From the NCBI GenBank assembly GCA_020445745.1, contig JAGRGB010000199.1, forward strand, positions 1 to 51,941: 51,941 bases of DNA, given 5' to 3'. The notes under the pieces are model-generated. The model was given only the letters and a program-made list of their open reading frames with translations, did no database searches and was not told where the DNA came from. The position numbers were made by a program, and so were the translations under genes. The DNA comes from Rhodocyclaceae bacterium (GTDB lineage: Bacteria > Pseudomonadota > Gammaproteobacteria > Burkholderiales > Rhodocyclaceae). This document shows positions 41,216 through 49,340 of the stretch, piece after piece. How positions within the stretch are numbered: position 1 is the stretch's first letter; each line of letters begins with the position of its first letter.

Positions 41216-41977
41216 ATGTCGCAAGGCAGTGCCTGGGCGTGGGATCCCGGCCAGTACCGGTGCAATGCGGGCTTCGTGCCCGAACTCGGCGAGCCGCTGC
41301 TGCGGCTGCTGGCGCCGCAGCCCGGCGAACGCGTCCTCGACCTGGGCTGCGGCGATGGCGTGCTGACGCGGCGGCTGGCCGACGCCGGCTGCGTGGTGGT
41401 CGGCGTCGACGCCAGTGCCGAGATGGTCGCCGCTGCGCGCGCACTCGGGCTCGACGCTCGCGTCATGGACGGCCAGCGCCTGACCTTCCAGGCTTGCTTC
41501 GACGCAGTGTTCTCGAATGCCGCGCTGCACTGGATGACCGCGCCGGACGAGGTGCTCGCCGGCGTTTTCCGCGCACTGGTGCCGGGCGGGCGCGTGGTCG
41601 GCGAGTTCGGCGGCGACGGCAACGTCGCGCGCATCGTCGCGGCACTGCATCGTGCGCTCGCCGCCCGCGGCATTGGCGGCGATTGCCCGTGGTATTTCCC
41701 GACGCCGTCCGACTATCGCGCCCGCCTCGAGGCGAGCGGGCTGGAGGTGGACCACATCGAGTCGTTTGACCGGCCGACACCCCTTCCTGGGGACGTCGGT
41801 GGCTGGCTGCGCACCTTCGGCAGGCCTTACCTGTCGCGCTTGCCTGCCGGCCATCGTGAGTCCTGCATTGCGGAGATCGTCGAAGACCTGCGCGATGAAC
41901 TGTGCGACGAAGCCGGCCGCTGGCATGCCGACTACGTGCGCCTGCGCTTCGTCGCCCGTCGGCCGGCCGGTGGCTGA
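41216..41977 (+). CDS. Class I SAM-dependent methyltransferase, 253 aa
   Basis: The SAM loop is RVLDLGCGDGVLTRRLADAG, then VVVGVDASAEMVAAARALGL and FDAVFSNAALHWMTAPDEVL. The pattern is close to trans-aconitate 2-methyltransferase and Tam-like enzymes acting on small acids; the true substrate is unknown. An AAGGAA ribosome-binding site precedes the ATG. The TauE/SafE gene begins eight bases inside its end, so they are co-transcribed. Confidence 0.88.
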   Translation: MSQGSAWAWDPGQYRCNAGFVPELGEPLLRLLAPQPGERVLDLGCGDGVLTRRLADAGCVVVGVDASAEMVAAARALGLDARVMDGQRLTFQACFDAVFSNAALHWMTAPDEVLAGVFRALVPGGRVVGEFGGDGNVARIVAALHRALAARGIGGDCPWYFPTPSDYRARLEASGLEVDHIESFDRPTPLPGDVGGWLRTFGRPYLSRLPAGHRESCIAEIVEDLRDELCDEAGRWHADYVRLRFVARRPAGG

Positions 41978-42722
41978 AATCTCGCTGCTCGCCTTCGCCG
42001 GACTGGTGCTGGCCGCATTCACCGGCGGCTTCGTCAGCTCGATCGCCGGTGCCGGCGGCATGATCGTGTTGCCGTGCCTGCTGTGGGCCGGCCTGCCGCC
42101 GGTGCAGGCGCTGGCCACCAACAAATGCCAGAGCGTGTTCGGGACCTTGTCGTCCGCGATCAACTACTTTCGCAGCGGCCAATTGCAGCTCGCCCCGCTG
42201 CGCTCGACCCTGATGTGGGCCTTGGCCGGCGCGCTGGCCGGCACCTGGCTGGTGCAACAGCTCGACGCCGCGGTGCTCGACGCGCTGCTGCCGCCGATGC
42301 TGATCCTGCTCGCCGGCTACTTCGCGTTCTCGCCGAGGATCTCCGACGACGATGGCCCGCCGCGGCTGTCGACCCACCTGTTCGCGCCACTGGTCGGCGG
42401 TGGTCTCGGGATTTACGGCGGCTTCTTCGGACCCGGCATGGGCTCGATCTCGGCCGCCGCCTTCGCCGGCCTGCGCGGCTTCAACATGCGCCGCGCCACG
42501 GCCAGCACCAAGCCGGTGGTGCTGGCCACCAACTTCGCGTCGATGACCGTCTTCATCGTCGGCGGTCACGTGGTGTGGCCGCTGGTGGCGGCGATGGCCG
42601 TCGCCCAGATCATCGGCGCCCGCCTCGGCTCGGGCCTCGTCATCAACCGCGGCACCGCGCTGGTGCGGCCGGTGATCGTCGTGACGACGGCAGCCATCGC
42701 CCTGCGGTTGATGCTGCGCTAG
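41970..42722 (+). CDS. TauE/SafE-family sulfite/organic-anion exporter, 250 aa
   Basis: Eight or so transmembrane helices. Family signatures are GGFVSSIAGAGGMIVLPCLL (N-repeat) and APLVGGGLGIYGGFFGPGMG (C-repeat), with TNKCQSVFGTLSSAINYFRS and STKPVVLATNFASMTVFIV. Members move sulfite, sulfonates or similar anions. The GTG start at 41970 overlaps the methyltransferase gene. The pairing suggests the transported compound is methylated, but that is inference. Confidence 0.88.
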   Translation: MAEISLLAFAGLVLAAFTGGFVSSIAGAGGMIVLPCLLWAGLPPVQALATNKCQSVFGTLSSAINYFRSGQLQLAPLRSTLMWALAGALAGTWLVQQLDAAVLDALLPPMLILLAGYFAFSPRISDDDGPPRLSTHLFAPLVGGGLGIYGGFFGPGMGSISAAAFAGLRGFNMRRATASTKPVVLATNFASMTVFIVGGHVVWPLVAAMAVAQIIGARLGSGLVINRGTALVRPVIVVTTAAIALRLMLR

Positions 42723-42815
42723 GCGGGAGTGCGTTCCGGCGAGAGCAGATGCGGCCGATGGCGGGGCATCGCCCTTCGAGGTGGGGAGAAGCTCGAATCG
42801 AGGTGCAGCTTTGCT

Positions 42816-42827
42816 AGACCTGACCCC
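42816..42827. repeat. Distant copy of the AGACCTGACCCC repeat
   Basis: The 12-mer is identical to 3719-3730. The sequence to its right (42830-42900) reads on the minus strand as YYGRRGTGLSKTFGGLG and may be the tail of a lost gene. Confidence 0.5.
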
Positions 42828-42938
42828 AGCCCGCCGAAGGTCTTGCTCAACCCGGTCCCGCGTCGGCCGTAATAGTCACCGATGCGATCACGGCGCCAGC
42901 GTTGACGCCGGGCACGCACGGACTGACCGGAGGACACC

Positions 42939-43985
42939 ATGCCCCATCCCGATTCCCCTAGCCGCCGCCGCGTAGTCGCTGGCGGCGCGGCTGCGTTGTT
43001 CCTGGCTGCCGCGCCGGGGCTGCGCGCCGCCACCCGGCGTCCGTTGCGGATCTTCCATGTGATGAGCTTCGATTCGCCGTGGCGCTGGACCGACGGACAG
43101 CTCGCCGGCTTCCGCGACGGTCTTCAGGATGTCGATGTCGAACTGCGCGTCTTCCAGATGAACGTCAAGAAGAACAGCAGTGTCGAGGCCAAGCAGCGGG
43201 TCGCCGGCGAGGCCAGGGCAATCATCGACAGCTGGCAGCCCGATCTGCTCTATACCTCGGACGACGATGCACTGGCCTACGTCGCGGCCCGCTATGCCGG
43301 CACGTCGCTGCCGTGTGTTTTCAGCGGTGCCAACAAGACCCTTGCAGAGCACGGAATCGAAGGCGCTGCCAACATCACGGGGGTGCTCGAGCGGGAGCAC
43401 TTCGTCGAGTCGGTCGCACTGCTCAGGCAGATCGCGCCGCAGGTTCGCCGCCTGGCCGTGATCTCGGACACCGGTCTGCAGTGGCCTCCCGTCATCGCCC
43501 GGATCCGGGATGCGATGGCGCGCATTCACGGCGTCGAGTTGGTCGCCGTGGACCACTGCGAAGATTTCGCGAGCTTCCAGGGGCGCGTCCTGGCCTACCC
43601 AGGGGAGGCCGATGCGATGGTGCAGTTGGGCATCTTCGCCCTGCGTGGCGAGTCCGGGCAGAACGTTCCCTACCAGCAGGTCCAACGCTGGGTGTGCGAG
43701 CATTCGCGGCTGCCCGACATCAGCTTCTGGATCGATCGCATTGCGTTCGGCGTGCTGGCCTCGGTGACCGTGTCGGAGCGGGTTCAGGGACGGGCGGCGG
43801 GTGATCTGGCGCGTCGGATCCTGGTCGAGGGGGTGGCGCCCGCGCAGCTGCCGGTCGGTCCCTCCGTCAAGGGCCATCCCGCCATCAACCTGACGCGGGC
43901 CCAGCAGCTTGGACTCGCCGTCAGCTCCTCGCTGCTGCTCTCCGCAGAGGTCATCCAGGGATTCCAATGGCAAGAATCCGGGTGA
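42939..43985 (+). CDS. Periplasmic ABC-type substrate-binding protein with Tat-like signal, 348 aa
   Basis: The N-terminus SRRRVVAGGAAALFLAAAPG is a twin-arginine-like signal. The rest is a bilobed type I periplasmic binding fold: PLRIFHVMSFDSPWRWTDGQ, DVELRVFQMNVKKNSSVEAK, DLLYTSDDDALAYVAARYAG, VRRLAVISDTGLQWPPVI. It resembles the ABC_sub_bind family. No permease or ATPase is next to it; instead it overlaps the hybrid histidine kinase by 19 bases. This suggests a ligand-sensing role for the kinase rather than transport. Confidence 0.8.
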   Translation: MPHPDSPSRRRVVAGGAAALFLAAAPGLRAATRRPLRIFHVMSFDSPWRWTDGQLAGFRDGLQDVDVELRVFQMNVKKNSSVEAKQRVAGEARAIIDSWQPDLLYTSDDDALAYVAARYAGTSLPCVFSGANKTLAEHGIEGAANITGVLEREHFVESVALLRQIAPQVRRLAVISDTGLQWPPVIARIRDAMARIHGVELVAVDHCEDFASFQGRVLAYPGEADAMVQLGIFALRGESGQNVPYQQVQRWVCEHSRLPDISFWIDRIAFGVLASVTVSERVQGRAAGDLARRILVEGVAPAQLPVGPSVKGHPAINLTRAQQLGLAVSSSLLLSAEVIQGFQWQESG

Positions 43986-45892
43986 GGCCCGGTCAGCTCG
44001 CGGCCCGGATACTGGCCCTGGCCCTGGCGGCGATGCTGCTCGCCAGCGTCACTGCGGTGGGATCGAGCGGATACCTGTTTCTCGACCAGCTGAAGCAGAC
44101 CGAGCTGGCGCGTGCGGATGCCATCGCGGCCGGACTGCGGGTTCAACTCGAGCGGCTGCTGGCCCTGGGCATCGACCTGGAGCATCTGGTCGGATTCGAG
44201 GCCCAGTGCGCGGATGCCGTCAGCAACAACGAAGGCCTGTCCCATGCGATGGTGCTGTCGCCGGACGGGCGCATCCTGTTCCAGAACCCGCCGCAGCCCG
44301 ACGGCCGCAGCCTCGCCGGGACGTCCCTGTGGCGGGCCGTGGTGGAGGGCGCGCGCAACGGACACGATGGCGACACGGGCCTCTACTTCGCGGCCAGCGA
44401 GGTGGTGCGCAGCGGGATGGATCCAGCCTGGATCATCGTCGGCTTTCCGATCGAACGGATCACCGGCCAGCGGGACCGGCTGATCGCCATCGCCGTGGGC
44501 GGCTCCGCGATCGCGATCGGCGTCGGCCTGCTGCTGCTCGGGGTCGGCGTGTCGCGCTTCGTGACGACCCCGATGTCGCGGCTGCTGGCTTCGATCGAGT
44601 TGCTGCGCCAAGGCGACAACAAGCCCGGCCAGCGTTTGCCGCGGGAAGGCCTCAAGGAATTCGACCGGATCTCGACCAGCTTCAACCGCTTGCTCGATCG
44701 CGTCGAGATGCACGAGTCGGAGCTTCGCTCGGCCAAGGAGATGGCCCAGGCAGCCAGCCGCGCCAAGAGCGCGTTCCTTGCCAACATGAGCCATGAATTG
44801 CGGACTCCGCTCAATGCCGTTATCGGCCTGTCGGAGCTCGTGCGCCAGCGCAGCACGGACCCGGGCATCCTCGAGCACCTCGAGATGGTCGGCAGCGCCG
44901 GCATGCAGTTGCTGGGCATCGTCAACGACGTGCTCGACATATCCCGCATCGAGGCCCAGCGTCTCACGCTGCGGCCGCGGCCGACGGCCGTGGCCCGCCT
45001 GCTGCGCGAACAGGTCGCGCTCGTCGAGGGGCAGGCGCGCGACAAGGGGCTGCGCGTCGATGTCACGGTCGATGCAAGCGTCGAAGCCGCCTGGTTCGAG
45101 ATCGACGGGCTGCGTGTCGGCCAGGTCTTGCTCAACCTGCTCGGCAACGCCGTCAAGTTCACCCACCAGGGATGGATCGCCGCGCGCCTCGCTCCGGTCG
45201 AGCCCGCGAAGGGCCCGCAGCTCCTGCGCTTCGAGGTCCAGGATAGTGGTATCGGCGTCGATCGGAACCAGGTGAATCGTCTGTTCATGCCCTTCGAACA
45301 GGCGGACAACTCGAGCACGCGGCGTTACGGCGGCACCGGCCTTGGCCTTTCCATCTGCCGGCAGCTCGTCGAACTGATGGGGGGGCGGATCGGCGTCGAC
45401 AGCAGGCTCGGCGACGGCAGCCTGTTCTGGTTCGAGCTGCCGTGCCCGGCCGCCACCCCGGCCCCGGCTGCAGAACCGGCCGTCGCGCGGCCGCTGGTCG
45501 ACGGCGAGCGCGCGAGAATCCTGGTGGTCGAGGACGACGCCCTAAATCGCGCCTATACCCTCGGCCTGCTTGCCGAACTGGGCCTCGGCGCCGACGTGGC
45601 CGAGGACGCATCGGCTGCGATCAGTCGGATCGATCAGCAGGCCTACGACCTCATCCTGCTCGACATCCGCTTGCCGGTGATGGACGGCTACGAGGTCGCC
45701 CGCCGCGTGCGCGGCATGCCCAACGGCGCCGAGGTACCGATCGTGGCGCTGACTGCCAACGTGTTCGACGAGGACCGGGAGGCTTGCCTCGCGGTCGGGA
45801 TGAACGATTTTCTGCCCAAGCCGGTGGATTCGGCCATGTTCGAGCGCACCGTGCGGTTCTGGCTGGCGCGGGTGCCCAGCGGCGGCGCGTAG
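43967..45892 (+). CDS. Membrane hybrid histidine kinase with C-terminal receiver, 641 aa
   Basis: Two transmembrane helices (about 12-38 and 171-197) bound a periplasmic sensor of about 130 residues (CACHE-like: VQLERLLALGIDLEHLVGFE, AMVLSPDGRILFQNPP). Then come HAMP (about 197-250), HisKA with FLANMSHELRTPLNAVIGL (phospho-His276), HATPase (N-box LLGNAVKFTHQG, DSGIGVD, GGTGLGLSI) and a receiver domain (ILVVEDD, phospho-Asp566 in LILLDIRLPVMDGYE). No separate output regulator is adjacent. It starts inside the binding-protein gene, so the two likely form a sensor pair. Confidence 0.92.
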   Translation: MARIRVRPGQLAARILALALAAMLLASVTAVGSSGYLFLDQLKQTELARADAIAAGLRVQLERLLALGIDLEHLVGFEAQCADAVSNNEGLSHAMVLSPDGRILFQNPPQPDGRSLAGTSLWRAVVEGARNGHDGDTGLYFAASEVVRSGMDPAWIIVGFPIERITGQRDRLIAIAVGGSAIAIGVGLLLLGVGVSRFVTTPMSRLLASIELLRQGDNKPGQRLPREGLKEFDRISTSFNRLLDRVEMHESELRSAKEMAQAASRAKSAFLANMSHELRTPLNAVIGLSELVRQRSTDPGILEHLEMVGSAGMQLLGIVNDVLDISRIEAQRLTLRPRPTAVARLLREQVALVEGQARDKGLRVDVTVDASVEAAWFEIDGLRVGQVLLNLLGNAVKFTHQGWIAARLAPVEPAKGPQLLRFEVQDSGIGVDRNQVNRLFMPFEQADNSSTRRYGGTGLGLSICRQLVELMGGRIGVDSRLGDGSLFWFELPCPAATPAPAAEPAVARPLVDGERARILVVEDDALNRAYTLGLLAELGLGADVAEDASAAISRIDQQAYDLILLDIRLPVMDGYEVARRVRGMPNGAEVPIVALTANVFDEDREACLAVGMNDFLPKPVDSAMFERTVRFWLARVPSGGA

Positions 45893-45949
45893 CCGGGATC
45901 GACCGTCGCTCCGCCCGCCACGTCGATCGGCGCAACGAGCGACGGCATG

Positions 45950-47041
45950 TCACGCCTGCGTCGTCACCGGCGCACGGCCGGCACCCTTCTCGTACCACCC
46001 CTTGCTGTGATTGACCGCGCGCACCACCAACAGCATCACCGGCACCTCGATCAGTACGCCGACGACGGTGGCCAGCGCGGCGCCGGATTCGAAGCCGAAC
46101 AGGCTGATCGCGGCGGCGACGGCGAGCTCGAAGAAGTTCGACGCGCCGATCAGCGCCGACGGGCAGGCCACCGAGTGCTTCTCGCCGACCAGGCGGTTGA
46201 GGTAGTAGGCCAGCGACGAGTTGAACAGCACCTGGATCAGGATCGGCACCGCGAGCAGGGCGATCACCAGCGGCTGGGCGAGGATCGCCTCGCCCTGGAA
46301 GGCGAACAGCAGCACCAGAGTGGCGAGCAGGGCGACGATCGACCAGTGGCCGGCGCTGGCCATCGCCGCGTCGAAGGCGGCCTGGCCCCTCGCCAGCAGG
46401 GCGCGCCGCCACAGCTGGGCGAGGATCACCGGGATCAGGATGTAGAGCACCACCGAGGTCAGCAGGGTCTCCCAAGGCACGGTGATCGCCGAAATGCCTA
46501 GCAGCAGGCCGACCAGGGGCGCGAACGCGAACACCATGATGGTGTCGTTGACGGCGACCTGGGTCAGCGTGAACAGCGGGTCGCCGTTGGACAGCCGGCT
46601 CCACACGAAGACCATCGCCGTGCACGGCGCCGCGGCAAGCAGGATCAGTCCGGCGATGTAGCTGTCGAGCTCTGCGGCCGGCAGCCACGGCGCGAACAGG
46701 TGGCGGATGAACAGCCAGCCTAGCAGCGCCATCGAGAACGGCTTGACCAGCCAGTTCACGAACAGCGTGACGCCGATGCCGCGCACGTGCTGGCGGATCT
46801 CGCCGAGGGCGCCGAAATCGACCTTGGCGAGCATCGGGATGATCATCACCCAGATCAGCGCGCCGACCGGCAGATTGACCCTGGCGATCTCGAGGCGTCC
46901 GATGAACTGCACCGGAGCCGGCAGCCACTGGCCGAGGATGATGCCGGCAGCGATGCACAGCGCCACCCAGACGGTCAGGTAGCGTTCGAACAGGCTCATC
47001 GGCGCCGGGGCGCTCCCCGCGGCAGGCGAACAGGCGGTCAT
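45950..47041 (-). CDS. arsB: Arsenite efflux permease ACR3, 363 aa
   Basis: Ten transmembrane helices with ACR3 hallmarks: LFERYLTVWVALCIAAGIIL, ALIWVMIIPMLAKVDFGALG, AAPCTAMVFVWSRLSNGDPL (the conserved Cys), GASNFFELAVAAAISLFGF and GVLIEVPVMLLVVRAVNHSK. It exports arsenite using the proton gradient. The annotated start at 47041 adds 14 residues before the typical MSLFERY start at 46999; either is possible. It is the last gene of the arsenic operon, ten bases after ArsC. Note that ACR3 genes are often called arsB or acr3. Confidence 0.95.
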   Translation of the reverse strand: MTACSPAAGSAPAPMSLFERYLTVWVALCIAAGIILGQWLPAPVQFIGRLEIARVNLPVGALIWVMIIPMLAKVDFGALGEIRQHVRGIGVTLFVNWLVKPFSMALLGWLFIRHLFAPWLPAAELDSYIAGLILLAAAPCTAMVFVWSRLSNGDPLFTLTQVAVNDTIMVFAFAPLVGLLLGISAITVPWETLLTSVVLYILIPVILAQLWRRALLARGQAAFDAAMASAGHWSIVALLATLVLLFAFQGEAILAQPLVIALLAVPILIQVLFNSSLAYYLNRLVGEKHSVACPSALIGASNFFELAVAAAISLFGFESGAALATVVGVLIEVPVMLLVVRAVNHSKGWYEKGAGRAPVTTQA

Positions 47042-47051
47042 TCCGGATTTC

Positions 47052-47558
47052 TCAGGTGGTGCCGATGTGCTGCAGGGCGGCCTGCAGTTCGGGCGGTGTC
47101 AGATTGGCGAGCGGCAATGCCAGCAGTTGAAGCATGCGATAGCCGATCGCCTGGCGGGTCAGTTCGAAGGCGCGGCGGCGGACTTCCTCGTCACCTTCGG
47201 CCGCGGAAGGGTCGGGGTAGCCCCAATGGACGCGCACCGGCCGGCCGGCGGTGGCGGAAAACGCCGGGCAGACCTCGGCCGCGGCGTTGTCGCAGACGGT
47301 GATCACCGCGTCGAGGGGTGGTGCATCGGGGCCGCTGAAGGCGTCCCAGGACTTGCTGTGCAGATCCGCGCAATCGACGCCGGCGCCTTCGAGAACCTCG
47401 AGCGCCAGCGGATGGACGCGGCCGGATGGGGCACTGCCGGCGCTGTAGGCGCGGACGTCCAGGCCGAGCCGGTGTGCCCAGTGGGCGAGCATGCCTTCGG
47501 CCAGCACGCTGCGCGCCGAGTTGTGGGTGCACAGGATCAGGATGCCGGTGCCCGTCAT
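47052..47558 (-). CDS. arsC: Arsenate reductase, low-molecular-weight phosphatase family, 168 aa
   Basis: Starts ILILCTHNSARSVLAEGML, the CX5R loop of thioredoxin-coupled ArsC (Cys10). Further residues are AYSAGSAPSGRVHPLALEVL and ITVCDNAAAEVCPAFSATAG (Cys pair near 95 and 103) and VRVHWGYPDPSAAEGD. It reduces arsenate to arsenite in the cytoplasm for export by ACR3. Located between ArsI and ACR3 in the operon. The C-terminal 30 residues resemble the helical extension seen in this group. Confidence 0.93.
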   Translation of the reverse strand: MTGTGILILCTHNSARSVLAEGMLAHWAHRLGLDVRAYSAGSAPSGRVHPLALEVLEGAGVDCADLHSKSWDAFSGPDAPPLDAVITVCDNAAAEVCPAFSATAGRPVRVHWGYPDPSAAEGDEEVRRRAFELTRQAIGYRMLQLLALPLANLTPPELQAALQHIGTT

Positions 47559-47595
47559 GCGTCGGCCGAGCAACTTGTCGAGGGCATCGCCGTGC

Positions 47596-48111
47596 TCAGC
47601 AACACGAGGAATTGCCGCTCGGTCGGCAGCTGCCTGCGGCGACCGCCGGTGCCGGCGCGCGGCAGGCCGACTTCGCGCTTGCTGCCTCGGTCGGTGCCGT
47701 GGCGGCGCAGCAGGCGTTGTCGCTCGCCGACGTCCCGCTCGAGAATACCGGGATGTCGGCCAGCGTATGAAAATGCTCCCAGGCGAGCCCGTCCGGATCG
47801 ACGACCCAGTGCTTTTCGCTGCGCGCATAGCAGCAGGTGGTCTCGCCTTCGTCGAGGCCGACGGTACCGGCCGCGCGTGCGGCCTCCTTGATCGCTGCGA
47901 GTTCCGGTTCGGAGTCGACCTGGAAACCGAGGTGGTCGACGCCGGGCGTGCCGCCGCGGCACGAGATCGCGAAGTTGATCCGCGGCTCGTCGAGCATCCA
48001 TTTGGCGTAATCGCCCTCGATCCGCGTCGGTTCGGCGCCGAGCAGGCGCGAATAGAAGGCGATGCTCGCGTCGAGATCGGCGACCTTGAGATGGACGTGG
48101 AAACGTTTCAT
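47596..48111 (-). CDS. arsI: ArsI/CadI-family organoarsenical lyase, 171 aa
   Basis: A vicinal-oxygen-chelate dioxygenase: KRFHVHLKVADLDASIAFYS, GVDHLGFQVDSEPELAAIKE, ETTCCYARSEKHWVVDPDGL (the adjacent Cys pair that binds the arsenical) and WEHFHTLADI. ArsI cleaves the C-As bond of trivalent methylarsenicals and aromatic arsenicals using Fe(II) and O2; CadI relatives bind cadmium. The C-terminal tail is Cys-rich (NACCAATAPT, ending SCC), common in ArsI. Second gene of the operon after ArsR. Confidence 0.9.
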   Translation of the reverse strand: MKRFHVHLKVADLDASIAFYSRLLGAEPTRIEGDYAKWMLDEPRINFAISCRGGTPGVDHLGFQVDSEPELAAIKEAARAAGTVGLDEGETTCCYARSEKHWVVDPDGLAWEHFHTLADIPVFSSGTSASDNACCAATAPTEAASAKSACRAPAPAVAAGSCRPSGNSSCC

Positions 48112-48121
48112 CGGAACTCCT

Positions 48122-48445
48122 TCAGCACTGGCAGCGCAGCGTCGCCGGTTCGGCGCACGCCTCGCCCTGGCAGCAGTTGTCGGTCAGATAGGCCAGCAGC
48201 GCGCCCATCCGCGCGTAGTCGGCCCGGTAGATCAGGTTGCGCCCCCGGCGTTGCTGGCCGATCAATCCGGCGACGAGCAATTCCTTGAGATGGAAGGAAA
48301 GGGTTGCAGCCGGCAGGTCCAGGGCCTCGGCAAGCGCGCCCGGTGTCGCACCGGCGTCGCCGGCGACCACCAGCAGCCGGAACGCCCGCAGGCGACTGGC
48401 CTGGGCCAGCGCGGACAAGGCCTTGACGACCGCATCTTCTTCCAT
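48122..48445 (-). CDS. arsR: ArsR-family arsenic-responsive repressor, 107 aa
   Basis: Winged HTH protein: ALAQASRLRAFRLLVVAGDA, LAEALDLPAATLSFHLKELL, GLIGQQRRGRNLIYRADYAR. The C-terminus has vicinal and scattered Cys (DNCCQGEACAE, RCQC) typical of arsenite-sensing sites. It should repress the arsRIC-acr3 operon and release on arsenite. The predicted promoter overlaps the start codon region; see 48453-48480. Confidence 0.93.
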   Translation of the reverse strand: MEEDAVVKALSALAQASRLRAFRLLVVAGDAGATPGALAEALDLPAATLSFHLKELLVAGLIGQQRRGRNLIYRADYARMGALLAYLTDNCCQGEACAEPATLRCQC

Positions 48446-48452
48446 AATTCGA

Positions 48453-48480
48453 ATAATATGGAAATAATAGCGGCCGTCAA
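48453..48480 (-). promoter_or_regulatory. arsR promoter, apparently leaderless
   Basis: On the minus strand TTGACG (48480-48475) and TATTAT (48458-48453) are 16 bp apart. Transcription would start near 48446, right at the ATG (48445). The AT-rich stretch CCATAATTCGAATAATATGG (48442-48461) is a partial palindrome around the start and is a candidate ArsR operator. Confidence 0.5.
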
Positions 48481-48568
48481 GCAGGCTCGATCCGCCGCCG
48501 CACCGGGCAGGCCGCCGCGCTGCTTCGAGCGCGGCCCAGCCGCCGGCTCGCCCCCATCCGGCGGCGCC

Positions 48569-49297
48569 TCAATCCCTTATCTCGCGCAGCCCGGCGACGT
48601 CGGTCAAGGTGATGTCGCTGCCATGCACGTGGATCAGGCCGCGATCGGCGAGGTCGTGAAAGATGCGCGACAGCGTCTCCGGCACCAGATTGAGGCGGGA
48701 AGCCAGCACATGCTTGCTGACCGGCAGGGTGACCATCGGCGGATGACCCTGCACGCGGCTGCAGGGCAGGGAAGTCCCCGGCGCGTGCCCTTCGCCGAGC
48801 GAGATCAGGTACGAGACCACGCGCTGGGCGCCGGTGTTGAGCGAGTAGGCCTCGACGTCTCGCACCATGCCGTGCAGCCGGATCGCCATGCCGGCCAGCA
48901 GCGCGCGGGCGAAGTGGAAATCCGCCTCGATCAGCGCGAACACCACGCCCCGGTCGATCAGCAGCAACTGACTGTCGGCCAGGGCCTCGGCGAACACCGG
49001 ATAGTTGCGGTCCATGAACAGCACGGCCTCGCCGAAGCTCTGATTGGGCCCGAGCACCTCGACGACCTTCTCGTTGCCCTGGCGGGAGGCGAACGCGAGC
49101 TTTATCTGGCCGCCGATCACGTAGTAGAAGCCCTTCGGCGGATCACCCTGCTGGAACAGGATCTCGCCGCGGGCGAGGTCGCGCTCGTGGGTGGCGGTGG
49201 CCAGCATGGCGAGCTGTTCGTCGGTGATTTCGCTGAACAGCGGCAAGCGCCGCAGGGTCTGCGCTATGTTGATGCGGGGAGCGGCGGGATTGTTCAT
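48569..49297 (-). CDS. dnr: Dnr/Fnr-family NO- or oxygen-responsive regulator, 242 aa
   Basis: CRP/FNR superfamily: cyclic-nucleotide-like sensor domain (LRRLPLFSEITDEQLAMLAT, KGFYYVIGGQIKLAFASRQG, GPNQSFGEAVLFMDRNYPVF) and a C-terminal HTH (LPVSKHVLASRLNLVPETLS, HDLADRGLIHVHGSDITL). No N-terminal Cys cluster for an iron-sulfur site, so it is a DNR-like haem/NO sensor rather than FNR proper. It sits beside cobA/nirE and nirS, and its probable target sites (TTGAC-N4-GTCAA) lie between them and in front of two PEP-CTERM genes. Confidence 0.88.
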   Translation of the reverse strand: MNNPAAPRINIAQTLRRLPLFSEITDEQLAMLATATHERDLARGEILFQQGDPPKGFYYVIGGQIKLAFASRQGNEKVVEVLGPNQSFGEAVLFMDRNYPVFAEALADSQLLLIDRGVVFALIEADFHFARALLAGMAIRLHGMVRDVEAYSLNTGAQRVVSYLISLGEGHAPGTSLPCSRVQGHPPMVTLPVSKHVLASRLNLVPETLSRIFHDLADRGLIHVHGSDITLTDVAGLREIRD

Positions 49298-49340
49298 GGT
49301 CGTTCTCCGGTGCCCCTGACCGGCAGGGTCAAATGGCGGT

